Source of the DNA: Nocardioidaceae bacterium
GTDB taxonomy: Bacteria; Actinomycetota; Actinomycetes; Propionibacteriales; Nocardioidaceae
DNA length: 58,022 bases
Assembly (NCBI GenBank): GCA_029266455.1
Contig: JAQSWV010000011.1
Span: forward strand, 1 to 58,022
Direction of reading: 5' to 3'
The notes under the pieces were generated by a model. The model saw only the letters and a list, made by a program, of their open reading frames with translations, ran no database searches and was not told where the DNA came from. Shown piece by piece: positions 28,567 to 37,675 of the stretch (positions are counted from its first letter, which is position 1; every line of letters begins with the position of its first letter). The position numbers and the translations under genes were made by a program.

Positions 28567-28653
28567 CCTACAGAGGTCGCGGATCGTCGACTACGTGGGG
28601 GGTGGCGGTGCGGGGGGTGGCCTGCACAAGTCGCGGATCGTCGACTACGGGGG
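28567..28653 (-). repeat. Family-A repeats, inverted pair right of the AbiEi/DUF559 gene
   Basis: Inverted copies are at 28,567-28,585 (three mismatches) and 28,621-28,639 (perfect core). Each is followed by GTCGACTACG and a G-run, so the conserved unit on this side is longer than the core. The gap to ispF (28,548-28,668) is otherwise empty. Confidence 0.85.
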
Positions 28654-28668
28654 GCGGGGGGGTGGGGG

Positions 28669-29154
28669 TTAGCGGGGGTGGGAGACGAGGGCGGTGGCGA
28701 CGGCGGCGACGCCTTCGCCGCGGCCGGTGAGGCCCAGGCCGTCGGTGGTGGTGGCGCTCAGCGACACCGGCCCGCCGACGGCGTCGGACAGCACCTGCTC
28801 GGCCTCTGCTCGCCTCGTGCCCAGCCGGGGGCGGGAGCCGATGACCTGGATGGCGACGTTGCGCACTGCCCATCCCTGCTCGTCCAGCCGGCGGACGGTC
28901 TCGGCCAGCAGTCGCAGCCCGGAGGCTCCCGCCCAGGCCGGGTCATCGGTCCCGAACTGGCTGCCGAGGTCGCCGAGGCCCGCTGCCGACAGCAGTGCGT
29001 CGCAGGCGGCGTGCGCGGCCACGTCGGCGTCGGAGTGTCCGTCCAGCCCGAGCGGCTCGTCCGGCCACTGCAGCCCGGCCAGCCACAGGGGCCGACCGGC
29101 TACCAGCCGGTGCACGTCGACACCGATGCCGACGCGCAGGTCGGGGTCGCTCAC
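28669..29154 (-). CDS. ispF: 2-C-methyl-D-erythritol 2,4-cyclodiphosphate synthase
   Basis: A 161-residue trimeric MEP-pathway enzyme, the usual length. Metal ligands are in GIGVDVHRL (DxH) and in the later [17 protein letters not shown] (His). FPDTDP-type text is replaced by [12 protein letters not shown], and [17 protein letters not shown] is the closing signature. It is on the minus strand, opposite to ispD and cysS, unlike the usual collinear order. GTG 29,154 starts 7 nt after the stop of the secreted protease gene, so its transcription probably depends on that gene's promoter. Confidence 0.94.
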   Translation of the reverse strand: MSDPDLRVGIGVDVHRLVAGRPLWLAGLQWPDEPLGLDGHSDADVAAHAACDALLSAAGLGDLGSQFGTDDPAWAGASGLRLLAETVRRLDEQGWAVRNVAIQVIGSRPRLGTRRAEAEQVLSDAVGGPVSLSATTTDGLGLTGRGEGVAAVATALVSHPR

Positions 29155-29161
29155 CGCCCGG

Positions 29162-30577
29162 TCACCGCTGGCGTGGCAGTGAGACCCGCGCCGGGCGCGC
29201 GACGTACGCCGTCCCGGCGGTGGACGTGATCCAGGCGCGCTCCAGCTGGGCGCGTGAGTAGACCCGGCGCACCGACCGGTTGCGCGGTGCCGCGGGGTCG
29301 TTGACGATCGGCCGGCCGCTCTTCGTGAAGCCCCGCAGCACCAGCAGGTGCCCGTTGCTGGAGCCGATCGGCGCGCCGTCCAGCTCGCCCGGGCCGAAGG
29401 CGATCGACAGCACCAGCGGGATGCGGGCATCGATGTAGCGCTCGGCCGCACGCAGCGAGCGCAGCCGGGTCACGAAGGCGTCGAGCCCCCGGGTGCCTGC
29501 GTAGGCCGCGGTGAACGCCCAGTTGCCGGTCCCGCGGTAGCGGTGGTCGTAGGTCATCCGGGCAGCGTGGTCGACCTGCGGGTTGCCGTGGGAGCTCTTC
29601 ACCCACGCGTACTGCTTGCGCGTCGGTCCCCGGCCCCACGAGGCGAGCACCATGGCCATGGAGGTCGGCGAGCACCAGGCCTCCCCCCCGCCGCCCCACT
29701 GCGGGTAGTGCCCCTTGTGGATCATCTGCGAGTAGCGGCGCACGCCCAGCACCGTGCCGCGGGCTCGCCCAGGCGCGCTCACCCGGTGACGTGATGGCGG
29801 CGGGGTGGAGGCCACGCCGCTCACCGACGACACCACGGGGCTGCGCGCGGTACCGGCCCGACGGTAGAGCGTGAGCCGCAGCTGCCACGCCTTCGCGGCC
29901 GAGTGGGTCTTGACCGTGTCGACCGAGACCCCCGCGACGTCGTCCTGCTGCGAGCCCAGCGTCGCGTCGTGCAGCCCGTTGATCCGTCCCTGCCAGTGGC
30001 CGAGGACGTCCCAGTCGCCGAGCCGGCCCGACCTCGTGCGGATGCGCACCTCCGGCTGCAGCCAGGTGCCGTTGCGGGACCGTGCCGACCACGAGGGGAT
30101 CATCTCGCGGAACCCGAATCCGGGCCGGACGAACGGCGAGACCCAGCGCCCGTACGCATAGCGGCGCGCCTTCGCGGACGAGTGCGGGTCGTCGAACCGG
30201 CGCACCCCCACCGGGTCGCCGATCCGGATGCTGCCGCCCCGGACCACGACGCCGCGCCGTTCTCCGCTGCGCCAGCGCTTCTCGCGCGACCACCGGGCCA
30301 GCGCGGTACGTACCGGCCGGGCCGCGCGGGCGGCCTGGTCGGTCCCGCGGCCGGAGGGGCGGTCGGTGGCGGCGGCAACCGAGGCGCCGGGGATCTCCCC
30401 CGGGCCGGCCGGGGCCGCCGCAGCACTCGCGGGAGCCGCCGGACCGACGGTCAGCCCGAGGCACAGCCCGACGGCCAGCGCGAGCGCGAGCCCGGTGGCC
30501 GGCCGGCCGGTGAGCCGGCCCCGGAGACCGCCCCCCGGCTCGGGAGCAGGGCACAGGGCTCGCGCAGTCGTGGTCAC
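29162..30577 (-). CDS. Secreted C39-type (papain-fold) peptidase
   Basis: A 471-residue exported protein. A hydrophobic signal (about residues 28-50, ending ASAAAAP) leads into a ~260-residue region with beta strands of unknown role. The C-terminal ~200 residues form a peptidase C39-like domain: [20 protein letters not shown] (catalytic Cys), [12 protein letters not shown] (His) and PIVNDPAAP (Asp). Proteins of this type are predicted envelope hydrolases; the substrate is unknown. GTG 30,577 lies 8 nt from TAGAGT on the minus strand. ispF follows within 7 nt. A longer upstream open frame is antisense to the SDR gene. Confidence 0.82.
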   Translation of the reverse strand: MTTTARALCPAPEPGGGLRGRLTGRPATGLALALAVGLCLGLTVGPAAPASAAAAPAGPGEIPGASVAAATDRPSGRGTDQAARAARPVRTALARWSREKRWRSGERRGVVVRGGSIRIGDPVGVRRFDDPHSSAKARRYAYGRWVSPFVRPGFGFREMIPSWSARSRNGTWLQPEVRIRTRSGRLGDWDVLGHWQGRINGLHDATLGSQQDDVAGVSVDTVKTHSAAKAWQLRLTLYRRAGTARSPVVSSVSGVASTPPPSRHRVSAPGRARGTVLGVRRYSQMIHKGHYPQWGGGGEAWCSPTSMAMVLASWGRGPTRKQYAWVKSSHGNPQVDHAARMTYDHRYRGTGNWAFTAAYAGTRGLDAFVTRLRSLRAAERYIDARIPLVLSIAFGPGELDGAPIGSSNGHLLVLRGFTKSGRPIVNDPAAPRNRSVRRVYSRAQLERAWITSTAGTAYVARPARVSLPRQR

Positions 30578-30688
30578 GGACAGTGACTCTAACGTGGCAC
30601 AGCGCTCCGAACCGACGCCCTGAGCCGACGATGCTGCCCGTCGGACCGGATCCCGCACCCCGAGCCCCGGCTGGCAGGCTGCGCTGGC

Positions 30689-31504
30689 ATGACGGCAGGT
30701 GGAGAGAACGTCGACAGCGACCTGACCGGCGAAGGTGGCGACAGCGACCTGACCGGCGAAGGTGGCCGGAGCCGGCCCGTCGCCGTGGTGACGGGCGGGG
30801 GCCGGGGGATAGGTGCGGCCACCGCGCGCCTGCTGGCGGCGGCCGGCTGCGACGTGGCCATCGGCTACCGGCAGCGGACCGACGAGGCCGAGCGGGTGGC
30901 CGCGGCGTGCCGGGCCGAGGGGGTGCGCGCGGTGCCGGTCCGCGCCGACGTCGCCGACCCGCAGGAGCTGGCGGGCCTGTTCGCCACGGTCGACGTCGAA
31001 CTGGGCCCCGTGTCGGTGCTGGTGAACAACGCGGGGATCGTGCCGCCGGCAGGCCGGGTCGACAGGTACGACGCGGCCCGGGTGCGGCACGTCCTCGACA
31101 CGAACGTGACCAGCGTGGTGCTGGCCTGCGGCGAGGCGGTACGCCGGATGTCGACCCGCCACGGTGGCGCTGGTGGCGTGATCGTCAACGTCTCCTCCAT
31201 CGCGGCGCGGGCGGGGGCGCCGGGGGAGTACGTCGACTACGCGGCCAGCAAGGGAGCCGTCGAGGCGCTGACGGTCGGGCTGGCCCGTGAGGTGGTCCGC
31301 GAGGGGGTGCGGGTGGTCGGCGTCCGGCCCGGCACGGTCGACACCGACATCCACGCTCCCGGGCGGCTCGAGCGGGTGACCGAACGGCTCCCGCTCGGCC
31401 GCCCGGCGTCGGTCGACGAGGTCGCCTCCGCGATCGCATGGCTCGCGGTGGGGGCCGCTCCGTACACCACCGGAGCGATCCTGGACGTGTGCGGGGCAGG
31501 GTGA
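30689..31504 (+). CDS. FabG-like short-chain dehydrogenase/reductase
   Basis: A 271-residue classical SDR with [52 protein letters not shown] (catalytic Ser) and [14 protein letters not shown] (Tyr and Lys). Its end, [20 protein letters not shown], is typical of 3-oxoacyl-ACP reductase-like proteins; the substrate is unknown. The first ~27 residues hold a doubled DSDLTGEGG from a perfect 27-bp tandem duplication (30,713-30,766) that is absent from typical SDRs. The true start could lie after the repeat. CAGGCT lies 8 nt before the ATG. Confidence 0.85.
   Translation: MTAGGENVDSDLTGEGGDSDLTGEGGRSRPVAVVTGGGRGIGAATARLLAAAGCDVAIGYRQRTDEAERVAAACRAEGVRAVPVRADVADPQELAGLFATVDVELGPVSVLVNNAGIVPPAGRVDRYDAARVRHVLDTNVTSVVLACGEAVRRMSTRHGGAGGVIVNVSSIAARAGAPGEYVDYAASKGAVEALTVGLAREVVREGVRVVGVRPGTVDTDIHAPGRLERVTERLPLGRPASVDEVASAIAWLAVGAAPYTTGAILDVCGAG
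30713..30766 (+). repeat. Perfect 27-bp tandem duplication at the SDR 5' end
   Basis: Positions 30,713-30,739 and 30,740-30,766 are identical, in frame, and encode DSDLTGEGG twice. Confidence 0.9.
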
Positions 31505-31590
31505 CGGCTGCGTCGTCGGCATCGGCGCAGGCTGACGGCTGCGGTCGTCGCCGCACCGGGGCGGGCCCGGCCGCGGATAGGCTGGGGCGG

Positions 31591-33006
31591 GTGAGCATCC
31601 GCCTGTACGACACCGCGAGCCGCGAGATCCGCGAGCTCGTGCCCGTCCGCGAGGGCGAGGTGGGTGTGTACCACTGCGGCCTCACCGTGCAGGCCGCCCC
31701 CCACGTCGGCCACATCCGCAAGGAGGTCGTCTTCGACGTGCTCCGGCGCTGGCTCGAGCAGGCCGGCCTCGCCGTGCGGATCGTCGCCAACGTCACCGAC
31801 ATCGACGACAAGGTGCTGGTCAAGTCGGCCGAGCAGGGGGTCGAGTGGTGGGAGCTGGCGTACGCCAACGAGCGGCTGCTGCACGAGGCCTACGAGACCC
31901 TCGGCTGCCTTCCGCCGGCCTATGAGCCGCGGGCCACCGGACACGTTCCCGAGATGCTCGAGCTGATCCAGACCCTGATCGACCGCGGGCATGCGTACGC
32001 GGCGACCGACGGGTCGGGCGACGTGTACTTCGACGTGCGGTCGTGGCCCGAGTACGGCTCGCTGTCGCGGCAGCGGATCGACGACATGGAGGCCGCGGCC
32101 GACGCCGACCCACGGGGCAAGCGCGACCCCCGCGACTTCGCGCTCTGGAAGGGCCACAAGCCCATCGAGCCGGCGACCGCCTCCTGGCCGTCCCCGTGGG
32201 GCCGTGGCCGGCCCGGCTGGCACCTGGAGTGCTCGGCGATGGCGGCCAAATACCTCGGCCCCGAGTTCGACATCCACGGTGGCGGACTCGACCTGCGCTT
32301 CCCGCACCACGAGAACGAGCTGGCCCAGTCGACCGCCGCCGGGCAGCCGTTCGCCCGGCTGTGGATGCACAACGCGATGGTCACGATGGCCGGCGAGAAG
32401 ATGAGCAAGTCGCTGGGCAACTCGGCGCTGGTCTCGGAGGTCGTGCAGCGGTTCCGGCCGGTCGAGCTGCGGTACTACCTGGTGGCGCCCCACTACCGCT
32501 CGATCGTCGAGTTCTCCGACGAGTCGGTCGCCGAGGCGGCGTCGGCGTACCGGCGGTTGGAGGGCTACGTCGCTCGCGCCAGCGAGGTGACCGGTGGCGT
32601 TGACCCCGCCGACGGCAAGCCCTCGCCCGAGTTCGTCGCGGCGATGGACGACGACCTGTCCACCCCGGCGGCCCTGGCCGCGATCCACGAGCTGGTCCGC
32701 ACCGGCAACAAGATGATCGTCGACGGCGACTCGCCCGCCCTGCACGACAACCTGGCCTCGGTACGGCGGATGCTCGACCTGCTCGGGCTCGACCCACTGC
32801 ACCCGCAGTGGACCGCCACGACGAGTGCCGGGCCGGCTCACGACACGGTGGGTGCTCTCGTCGACGCGCTGCTGCAACAGCGGCAGGCGGCCCGCGCGCG
32901 CAAGGACTGGGCGACCGCCGATGCCATTCGCGACCAGCTCAAGACGGCCGGCATAGAGATCGAGGACACTCCGGCCGGGCCGCGCTGGACCCTGGCAGGA
33001 GGCTGA
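31591..33006 (+). CDS. cysS: Cysteinyl-tRNA synthetase
   Basis: A 471-residue class I synthetase charging tRNA-Cys. [17 protein letters not shown] carries the HIGH motif (as HVGH), and [10 protein letters not shown] the KMSKS loop. Zinc ligands are visible in [16 protein letters not shown] and HHENELAQ. The first reads CGLTVQ rather than the usual CGPTVY, a mild divergence. The length distinguishes it from the mycothiol ligase MshC (about 410 aa). GTG 31,591 has TAGGCT 7 nt upstream. rlmB follows after 4 nt, as in mycobacterial Rv3580c-Rv3579c. Confidence 0.95.
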   Translation: MSIRLYDTASREIRELVPVREGEVGVYHCGLTVQAAPHVGHIRKEVVFDVLRRWLEQAGLAVRIVANVTDIDDKVLVKSAEQGVEWWELAYANERLLHEAYETLGCLPPAYEPRATGHVPEMLELIQTLIDRGHAYAATDGSGDVYFDVRSWPEYGSLSRQRIDDMEAAADADPRGKRDPRDFALWKGHKPIEPATASWPSPWGRGRPGWHLECSAMAAKYLGPEFDIHGGGLDLRFPHHENELAQSTAAGQPFARLWMHNAMVTMAGEKMSKSLGNSALVSEVVQRFRPVELRYYLVAPHYRSIVEFSDESVAEAASAYRRLEGYVARASEVTGGVDPADGKPSPEFVAAMDDDLSTPAALAAIHELVRTGNKMIVDGDSPALHDNLASVRRMLDLLGLDPLHPQWTATTSAGPAHDTVGALVDALLQQRQAARARKDWATADAIRDQLKTAGIEIEDTPAGPRWTLAGG

Positions 33007-33010
33007 CACC

Positions 33011-33976
33011 GTGCCGGGCAACAGCAAGCGCAGGGGCGCCATCCGCAAGTCCAGCAAGGGGAATCCGACCGCGGGCTCCGGTGGTCGGGTGCGCCGGGGG
33101 CTGGAGGGCAAAGGACCGACCCCCAAGGCGAGCGAGCGCCCTCAGCACAAGGCGTATCGCGACAAGCGCGCCGCCGAGCGCCGGGCTGCCCGACCGGGCG
33201 GCGCCTCCGGACGGAGCCGGTCGACCGGTCGCGGCGGTGACAGCGAGTGGGTCGCGGGGCGCAACGCCGTGGTCGAGCTGCTCCGGGCGCGGGTGCCCGT
33301 GACCAGCCTGTACGTGGCCGAGCGGGCCGAGCGCGACGACCGGCTGCGGGAGGTTTTCCGCACCGCCGCCGAGCAGGGCATCGGCATCCTCGAGGTGCCG
33401 CGGGCCGAGCTCGACCGGGCCACCGACGGTGCCGTGCACCAGGGGGTGGCCGCCAAGGTGCCTCCGTACGACTACGCCCACCCCGACGACCTGCTCGAAC
33501 GGGCCGCCGACGCCGGTCGGCCGCCGCTGGTGGTGGCTCTCGACGGGGTGACCGACCCGCGCAACCTGGGTGCGGTGGTGCGGTCCGCGGCGGGGTTCGG
33601 GGCAGACGGCGTGGTGGTCCCCGAGCGCCGCGCCGCCGGCATGACCGCAGCCGCCTGGAAGTCGTCGGCCGGCGCGGCTGCCCGCCTCCCCGTGGCCCGG
33701 GCGACGAACCTTGGCCGCCAGCTGGTGACGTACCGGGAGGCGGGACTGATGGTCGTCGGCCTCGCCGCGGACGGCCACATCGCGGTCGGCGACCTCGAGG
33801 CCGCCGACGGCCCACTCGTGCTCGTCGTCGGCGCCGAGGGCGCCGGGCTGTCCCGGCTCGTCCGGGAGCGCTGCGACGCGCTGGTGACCATCCCGATGGC
33901 CTCCGGCCTCGAGTCGCTCAACGCCGGCGTCGCCGCCGGCATCGCCCTGTACGAGATCGCCCGACGCCGCGCGTAA
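33011..33976 (+). CDS. rlmB: 23S rRNA 2'-O-methyltransferase (RlmB/TrmH family)
   Basis: A 321-residue SpoU-family methyltransferase, probably modifying 23S rRNA. The first ~75 residues are a basic, Gly/Arg-rich extension that may bind RNA. The substrate-binding domain starts [18 protein letters not shown]. The SPOUT knot has [20 protein letters not shown] (motif 1), [18 protein letters not shown] (motif 2) and [20 protein letters not shown] (motif 3). GTG start, with AGGAGG lying inside the end of cysS, so the two are co-translated. Confidence 0.93.
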   Translation: MPGNSKRRGAIRKSSKGNPTAGSGGRVRRGLEGKGPTPKASERPQHKAYRDKRAAERRAARPGGASGRSRSTGRGGDSEWVAGRNAVVELLRARVPVTSLYVAERAERDDRLREVFRTAAEQGIGILEVPRAELDRATDGAVHQGVAAKVPPYDYAHPDDLLERAADAGRPPLVVALDGVTDPRNLGAVVRSAAGFGADGVVVPERRAAGMTAAAWKSSAGAAARLPVARATNLGRQLVTYREAGLMVVGLAADGHIAVGDLEAADGPLVLVVGAEGAGLSRLVRERCDALVTIPMASGLESLNAGVAAGIALYEIARRRA

Positions 33977-33986
33977 TGTGCCAGGC

Positions 33987-35141
33987 ATGGCCGTCGACCG
34001 TCTCCTGCCCACCGACGAGGCCCGTGACCTGCTGGCCCTGACCCGCGAGATCGCCGCCGAGCAGCTGGCGCCCCGAGCCTCCGCCGACGAGGCGGCGAGC
34101 GCGTTCCCCCGTGACGTGTTCGCACTGCTGGGCGGGACCGGGCTCCTCGCGCTGCCGTACGCCGAGGAGTACGGCGGTGGCGAGCAGCCGTACGAGGTGT
34201 ACCTGCAGGTGCTGGAGGAGATCGCCACCGCGTGGATGAGCGTGGGCGTCGGTGTCTCGGTGCACTCGCTGGCCTGCTGGGCGCTGGCGACGTACGGCAC
34301 CGACGAGCAGCAGAAGCGACTGCTGCCCGACATGCTGGGGGGCGACCAGCTCGGCGCGTACTGCCTGTCCGAGCCCGCCGCCGGCTCGGACATCGCCGCG
34401 ATGTCCACCCGGGCGCGACGCGACGGCGACCACTTCGTGCTCACCGGCACGAAGGCGTGGATCACCCACGGCGGCGAGGCCGACTTCTACCTGGTGTTCG
34501 CGCGGACGTCGGCCGACCGGTCCCGTGGGGTCTCGGCCTTCCACGTGCCGGCCGGTACCAGCGGGCTGGCGTTCGGCGCACCGGAGAACAAGATGGGGCT
34601 CACCGCGTCGACGACGACACAGCTGGTGCTCGACGAGGCCCCGGTGCCGGCGTCGCACCTCATCGGCGACGAGGGCGCCGGCATGCGGATCGCGCTCGCC
34701 GCCCTCGACGGTGGGCGGCTGGGCATCTCGGCGTGTGCCGTGGGGCTGGCCCAGGCGGCGCTCGACACCGCGGTGGCCTACGCGACCGAGCGCAAGCAGT
34801 TCGGCCGGCCGATCGCGGACTTCCAGGGCTTGCAGTTCCTGCTGGCCGACATGTCGGCGGCGGTGGAGTCGGCGCGGGCGACCTACCTGCACGCCGCCAG
34901 GCTGCGCGATGCCGGCCGCCCGTTCAGCCGCCAGGCATCGATCTCCAAGCTGGTCACCACGGACGCCGCGATGCGGGTGACGACCGACGCCGTGCAGGTG
35001 CTGGGCGGCTACGGCTACACCCGCGACTTCCCGGCGGAGCGGTACATGCGCGAGGCGAAGGTGACCCAGATCTTCGAGGGCACCAACCAGGTGCAGCGCC
35101 TGGTCATCGCCCGGCACCTGCTGGCAGAGCACGCCGGCTGA
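33987..35141 (+). CDS. Acyl-CoA dehydrogenase
   Basis: A 384-residue FAD-dependent enzyme that oxidises acyl-CoA to enoyl-CoA. Family blocks are YCLSEPAAGSDIAAMSTRAR (FAD and substrate binding), GTKAWITHGGEAD, AYATERKQFGRPIADFQGLQ, QVLGGYGYTRDFPAERYMRE and VTQIFEGTNQVQRLVIAR, whose Glu in IFEGTN is the catalytic base. It is closest in look to short/medium-chain enzymes; chain length is not assignable. TAATGT (33,974-33,979) lies 7 nt before ATG; the -10 overlaps the rlmB stop, so it probably has its own promoter. Confidence 0.9.
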   Translation: MAVDRLLPTDEARDLLALTREIAAEQLAPRASADEAASAFPRDVFALLGGTGLLALPYAEEYGGGEQPYEVYLQVLEEIATAWMSVGVGVSVHSLACWALATYGTDEQQKRLLPDMLGGDQLGAYCLSEPAAGSDIAAMSTRARRDGDHFVLTGTKAWITHGGEADFYLVFARTSADRSRGVSAFHVPAGTSGLAFGAPENKMGLTASTTTQLVLDEAPVPASHLIGDEGAGMRIALAALDGGRLGISACAVGLAQAALDTAVAYATERKQFGRPIADFQGLQFLLADMSAAVESARATYLHAARLRDAGRPFSRQASISKLVTTDAAMRVTTDAVQVLGGYGYTRDFPAERYMREAKVTQIFEGTNQVQRLVIARHLLAEHAG

Positions 35142-35175
35142 CGCCGAGCGGCCAGGCCCAGCGGCCCCGGCGCCG

Positions 35176-35784
35176 TCAGAGGACCGTGAAGCCCTCGGGC
35201 AGGCCGCGGCGCCCCGTCATGGCCAGCAGCACGTCGGCGGCTGTCCCGCCGTGCGCGGCGAGCGCCGCCAGCACGGCCCCCGCCTCCGCCGCCACCGCGG
35301 TCGGCAGGTCGGCCTCCAGACCGCAGGCGGCGGCGAGGTCGCAGCCGTGCACGGCCAGCTCGACCGTGCGGGTGGGCAGGTAGTCGTCCAGCCGCATGTC
35401 CGCGACGGGCGTCTCGACGTACGCCTCGAGCCCGGCGGCCGCGACCAGAGGGAGCACCCGGTCTGCGATGTCGGCGACCGACCCGGCGGGGTCGTCGCCT
35501 AGCGCCCGTCCGGCGGCCCGACCCCGCTCCGCCACCTCGTCGGCGTTGGCCAGCGCCGCCCGGGACCGGACGAAGTAGTCGACGGCAGAGGCAGCCTCGA
35601 TCTGACCGGGCTCGTCGCGCAGGTACGACTCCACGGTGAGCATGGAGCGGCTGGTGTGGCCGACCAGGTCCCGCCGGGTCCACACGCCGAGCGCGGGTGC
35701 GTCCCAGTCGCCGTCGACGCGAGCCACCAGGGTGACGTACCACGCCGCGGCCTGTCCGTACGCGACCCGCGGCTGGGGGATCAC
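35176..35784 (-). CDS. Mycothiol-dependent maleylpyruvate isomerase N-terminal-like (MDMPI/TIGR03083) protein
   Basis: A 202-residue DinB/MDMPI-fold helical-bundle protein. The start includes TRRDLVGHTSRSMLTVESYL, the conserved W-x-x-x-D-L-x-x-H segment with one metal-binding His. TRTVELAVHGCDLAAACGLE carries the second conserved H-x-x-D motif. Such proteins may use mycothiol as cofactor, which fits with mshA in this genome; the reaction is unknown. The start GTG overlaps the stop of the DUF4032 gene (GTGA), so the two are coupled. Confidence 0.75.
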   Translation of the reverse strand: MIPQPRVAYGQAAAWYVTLVARVDGDWDAPALGVWTRRDLVGHTSRSMLTVESYLRDEPGQIEAASAVDYFVRSRAALANADEVAERGRAAGRALGDDPAGSVADIADRVLPLVAAAGLEAYVETPVADMRLDDYLPTRTVELAVHGCDLAAACGLEADLPTAVAAEAGAVLAALAAHGGTAADVLLAMTGRRGLPEGFTVL

Positions 35785-37049
35785 GAGCTGGGCCAGTCGT
35801 CGTCGGTGCCCAGCGCCGGCTCGAGATCGCTCTCGAACGACTCGGGGACGACGCCCGACAAGGCCTGGGAGCGCGTCGGCAGCATCTCGTCGATGTACTG
35901 CCGGGCTGCGTCGAACAGGTCGACCTCCTCTCCCGCGCGCTCCGAGAGGTACCAGCGATGCTCCAGCACCTCGTGGAAGAGCTCGGCCCGCTCCACCTGA
36001 CCCCGCAGCTCAACCGGCACCATCGCCCACAGCGGCTCGTACACCTCGGTCAGCCAGCGGTGGGCGACCAGAGTGGGGTCCTCGTCCTGCAGGTCGGCGG
36101 CGGCCGTGTACGCGTCGAGGTCGGCCAGCAGCCGCCGTGCCTGGTGCTCTTCGACGTCCAGGCCGGTGAGGCCCTGCAGGCGGCGCGTGTGGTGGCCGGC
36201 CTCGACGACCGCCGGCCGGATGCGCACGCTGGCACCGTCGATGTCGGTCACGATGTCGAGCTCCTCGACGTCGAAGCCGAGCTCGTGCAACGAGTTCATC
36301 CGCTGCTCCAGCCGCCACATCTCGTTGGTGGTGAACTCCTCGGTTCCCGTGAGCGCGTTCCACAGGGACTCGTAGCGGCTCGCCACCCGGAAGGCCATCT
36401 CATGGGCGTCGAAGTCCTCCGACAGCAGCCCGCCCGCCTGAAGGTCCAGCAGCTCCCCGAACACGTTGGTGGTCACGAGATCGAGGTCGTGGTCGCGCTG
36501 GCCGTCGGTGAGGCTCTCGTGCAGCTCGCCGGTCTCGGCGTCGACGAGGTACGCGGCGAACTCTCCGGCGCTGCGTCGGAACAACGTGTTCGACAGCGAG
36601 CAGTCGCCCCACCAGAAGCCGTCGACGTGCAGGCGCACGAGCAGGACGACCAGCGCGTCGATGACCCGCCGCACGGTGTCCGGCTGCAGACGTTGGGAGA
36701 ACAGCGCACGGTACGGCAGTGAGTGGGCAAGGTGCCGGGTGAGCAGGCAGGGCTCGAGGGGCTCACCGGCCGCGTTCTGCCGGCCGGTCACGACCCCTAC
36801 CGGCTCGACGGTCGGCAGCCCGATGCGGCGGAGGTTGCGCAGCAGCCCGTACTCGCGCCAGGCCCACTCCTCCCGGGTCTCCTTCGCCGCGTAGATCTGA
36901 TGGTCCACGCGTACGAAGCGCACCACGTGCCGGGAGATCCCGCGGGCCATCGCTACCTGGCTCTCGGCCGGCCACTGCTCCAGAGGCAGCTGCCACGGCA
37001 GGACCAGCAGCTGTTGGCTGGGTTGGGCGGCGAGGATGCGCAGGGCCAT
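35781..37049 (-). CDS. DUF4032 protein with kinase-like fold
   Basis: A 422-residue cytoplasmic protein. The N-terminal ~200 residues look like a lipopolysaccharide-kinase/RIO-type fold: QIYAAKETREEWAWREYGLL (Lys and Glu), then LVRLHVDGFWWGDCSLSNTL (catalytic Asp and Asn) and AYLVDAETGELHE (metal-binding Asp). The C-terminal DUF4032 domain includes HHTRRLQGLTGLDVEEHQAR and HRWLTEVYEPLW. The substrate is unknown. ATG 37,049 was chosen because a -10-like CACACT lies 6 nt upstream and the longer frame has no family character. It is coupled to the MDMPI gene. Confidence 0.8.
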   Translation of the reverse strand: MALRILAAQPSQQLLVLPWQLPLEQWPAESQVAMARGISRHVVRFVRVDHQIYAAKETREEWAWREYGLLRNLRRIGLPTVEPVGVVTGRQNAAGEPLEPCLLTRHLAHSLPYRALFSQRLQPDTVRRVIDALVVLLVRLHVDGFWWGDCSLSNTLFRRSAGEFAAYLVDAETGELHESLTDGQRDHDLDLVTTNVFGELLDLQAGGLLSEDFDAHEMAFRVASRYESLWNALTGTEEFTTNEMWRLEQRMNSLHELGFDVEELDIVTDIDGASVRIRPAVVEAGHHTRRLQGLTGLDVEEHQARRLLADLDAYTAAADLQDEDPTLVAHRWLTEVYEPLWAMVPVELRGQVERAELFHEVLEHRWYLSERAGEEVDLFDAARQYIDEMLPTRSQALSGVVPESFESDLEPALGTDDDWPSS

Positions 37050-37164
37050 CGCTCCAGTGTGCCCGGATCGGCGCCGTGTGCCGATCGCGGCGTGCGGTTC
37101 CGCTCCGGACTTCAGGCGCGGCCGCTCGTGGGTGCGGAGCACGGGTGCGTGCCCGTGTCATCGC

Positions 37165-37170
37165 TAGGCT
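37165..37170 (+). promoter_or_regulatory. -10 element of the tRNA-Thr gene
   Basis: TAGGCT lies 18 bp before the mature tRNA 5' end and is identical to the -10 of several protein genes here. Confidence 0.5.
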
Positions 37171-37188
37171 GACCGGCGGTCACGACCG

Positions 37189-37261
37189 GCCGGCGTGGCG
37201 CAAATGGCAGCGCACCTGTCTTGTAAACAGGTGGTTGGGGGTTCGAGTCCCCCCGCCGGCT
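37189..37261 (+). tRNA. tRNA-Thr (anticodon TGT)
   Basis: A 73-nt cloverleaf. The acceptor stem is GCCGGCG / CGCCGGC with discriminator T. The D-stem GCGC/GCGC encloses an 8-nt loop. The anticodon stem CCTGT/ACAGG holds loop CTTGTAA, so the anticodon is TGT (codon ACA). The T-arm is GGGGG-TTCGAGT-CCCCC. CCA is not encoded. It sits at the border between conserved and accessory DNA. Confidence 0.95.
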
Positions 37262-37675
37262 CTATCTCGGTGCTGGTCAGAGCCTGATCAGGCTTGTGGT
37301 TCGGCTCGGCCGACCGCCCCGGAGAGCCGATTTGCCAACACTTTGCTAACGGGAGATGTGTCAGGAGGCCGCGTCAATGGCATGGAGCGGCTGACGGTGG
37401 AGCGCCCCAAGGGCTTAGGGACTGAACCGCGCTCGCTGCACCCGGCCCCTCACCGTGGCGTTGAACGCCGCTTGCTGAGTGCGCATCAGGTGGCTGGACG
37501 TGAACCCCAGGACAGCCGGGCCGCGTGGTGGGGATATGTCACCTCTACGTCATGGACGTGGGCCTGATGCATTGGCAGTGGAAGCATCAGGACGATCTGC
37601 GGCGGCAGGAATAGGCGCGGGCCCAACAGTAGCGCCCCTGGCCATCATTGGTCAGGGGCGCTTCTGCGGCTGGGA
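37262..37675. other. Non-coding stretch after the tRNA
   Basis: This 414-bp stretch has no convincing gene. It has a direct repeat TTTGCCAAC-AC-TTTGCTAAC (about 37,331-37,350) of the type often seen beside tRNA-borne insertions. A short frame ending MHWQWKHQDDLRRQE could be a remnant. The right end holds the terminator at 37,631-37,662. No integrase or copy of the tRNA 3' end was found. Confidence 0.45.
37631..37662. terminator. Strong bidirectional-looking hairpin
   Basis: AGCGCCCCTGGCC and GGTCAGGGGCGCT pair (12-13 bp with one mismatch) around a 6-nt loop. It lies 14 bp beyond the stop of the minus-strand secreted-protein gene, which it probably terminates. Confidence 0.75.

Noticed and set aside
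29162-31522. A 786-residue open frame including the C39 protease
   Set aside because: The upstream part is antisense to an intact SDR gene, and a signal peptide starts at GTG 30,577.
31237-33126. A 629-residue minus-strand frame opposite cysS
   Set aside because: It is a shadow of a highly GC-biased gene; cysS is complete with all motifs on the plus strand.
37262-37630. Integrase or attachment-site remnant after tRNA-Thr
   Set aside because: No integrase motifs and no second copy of the tRNA 3' end could be found; only a short direct repeat remains.
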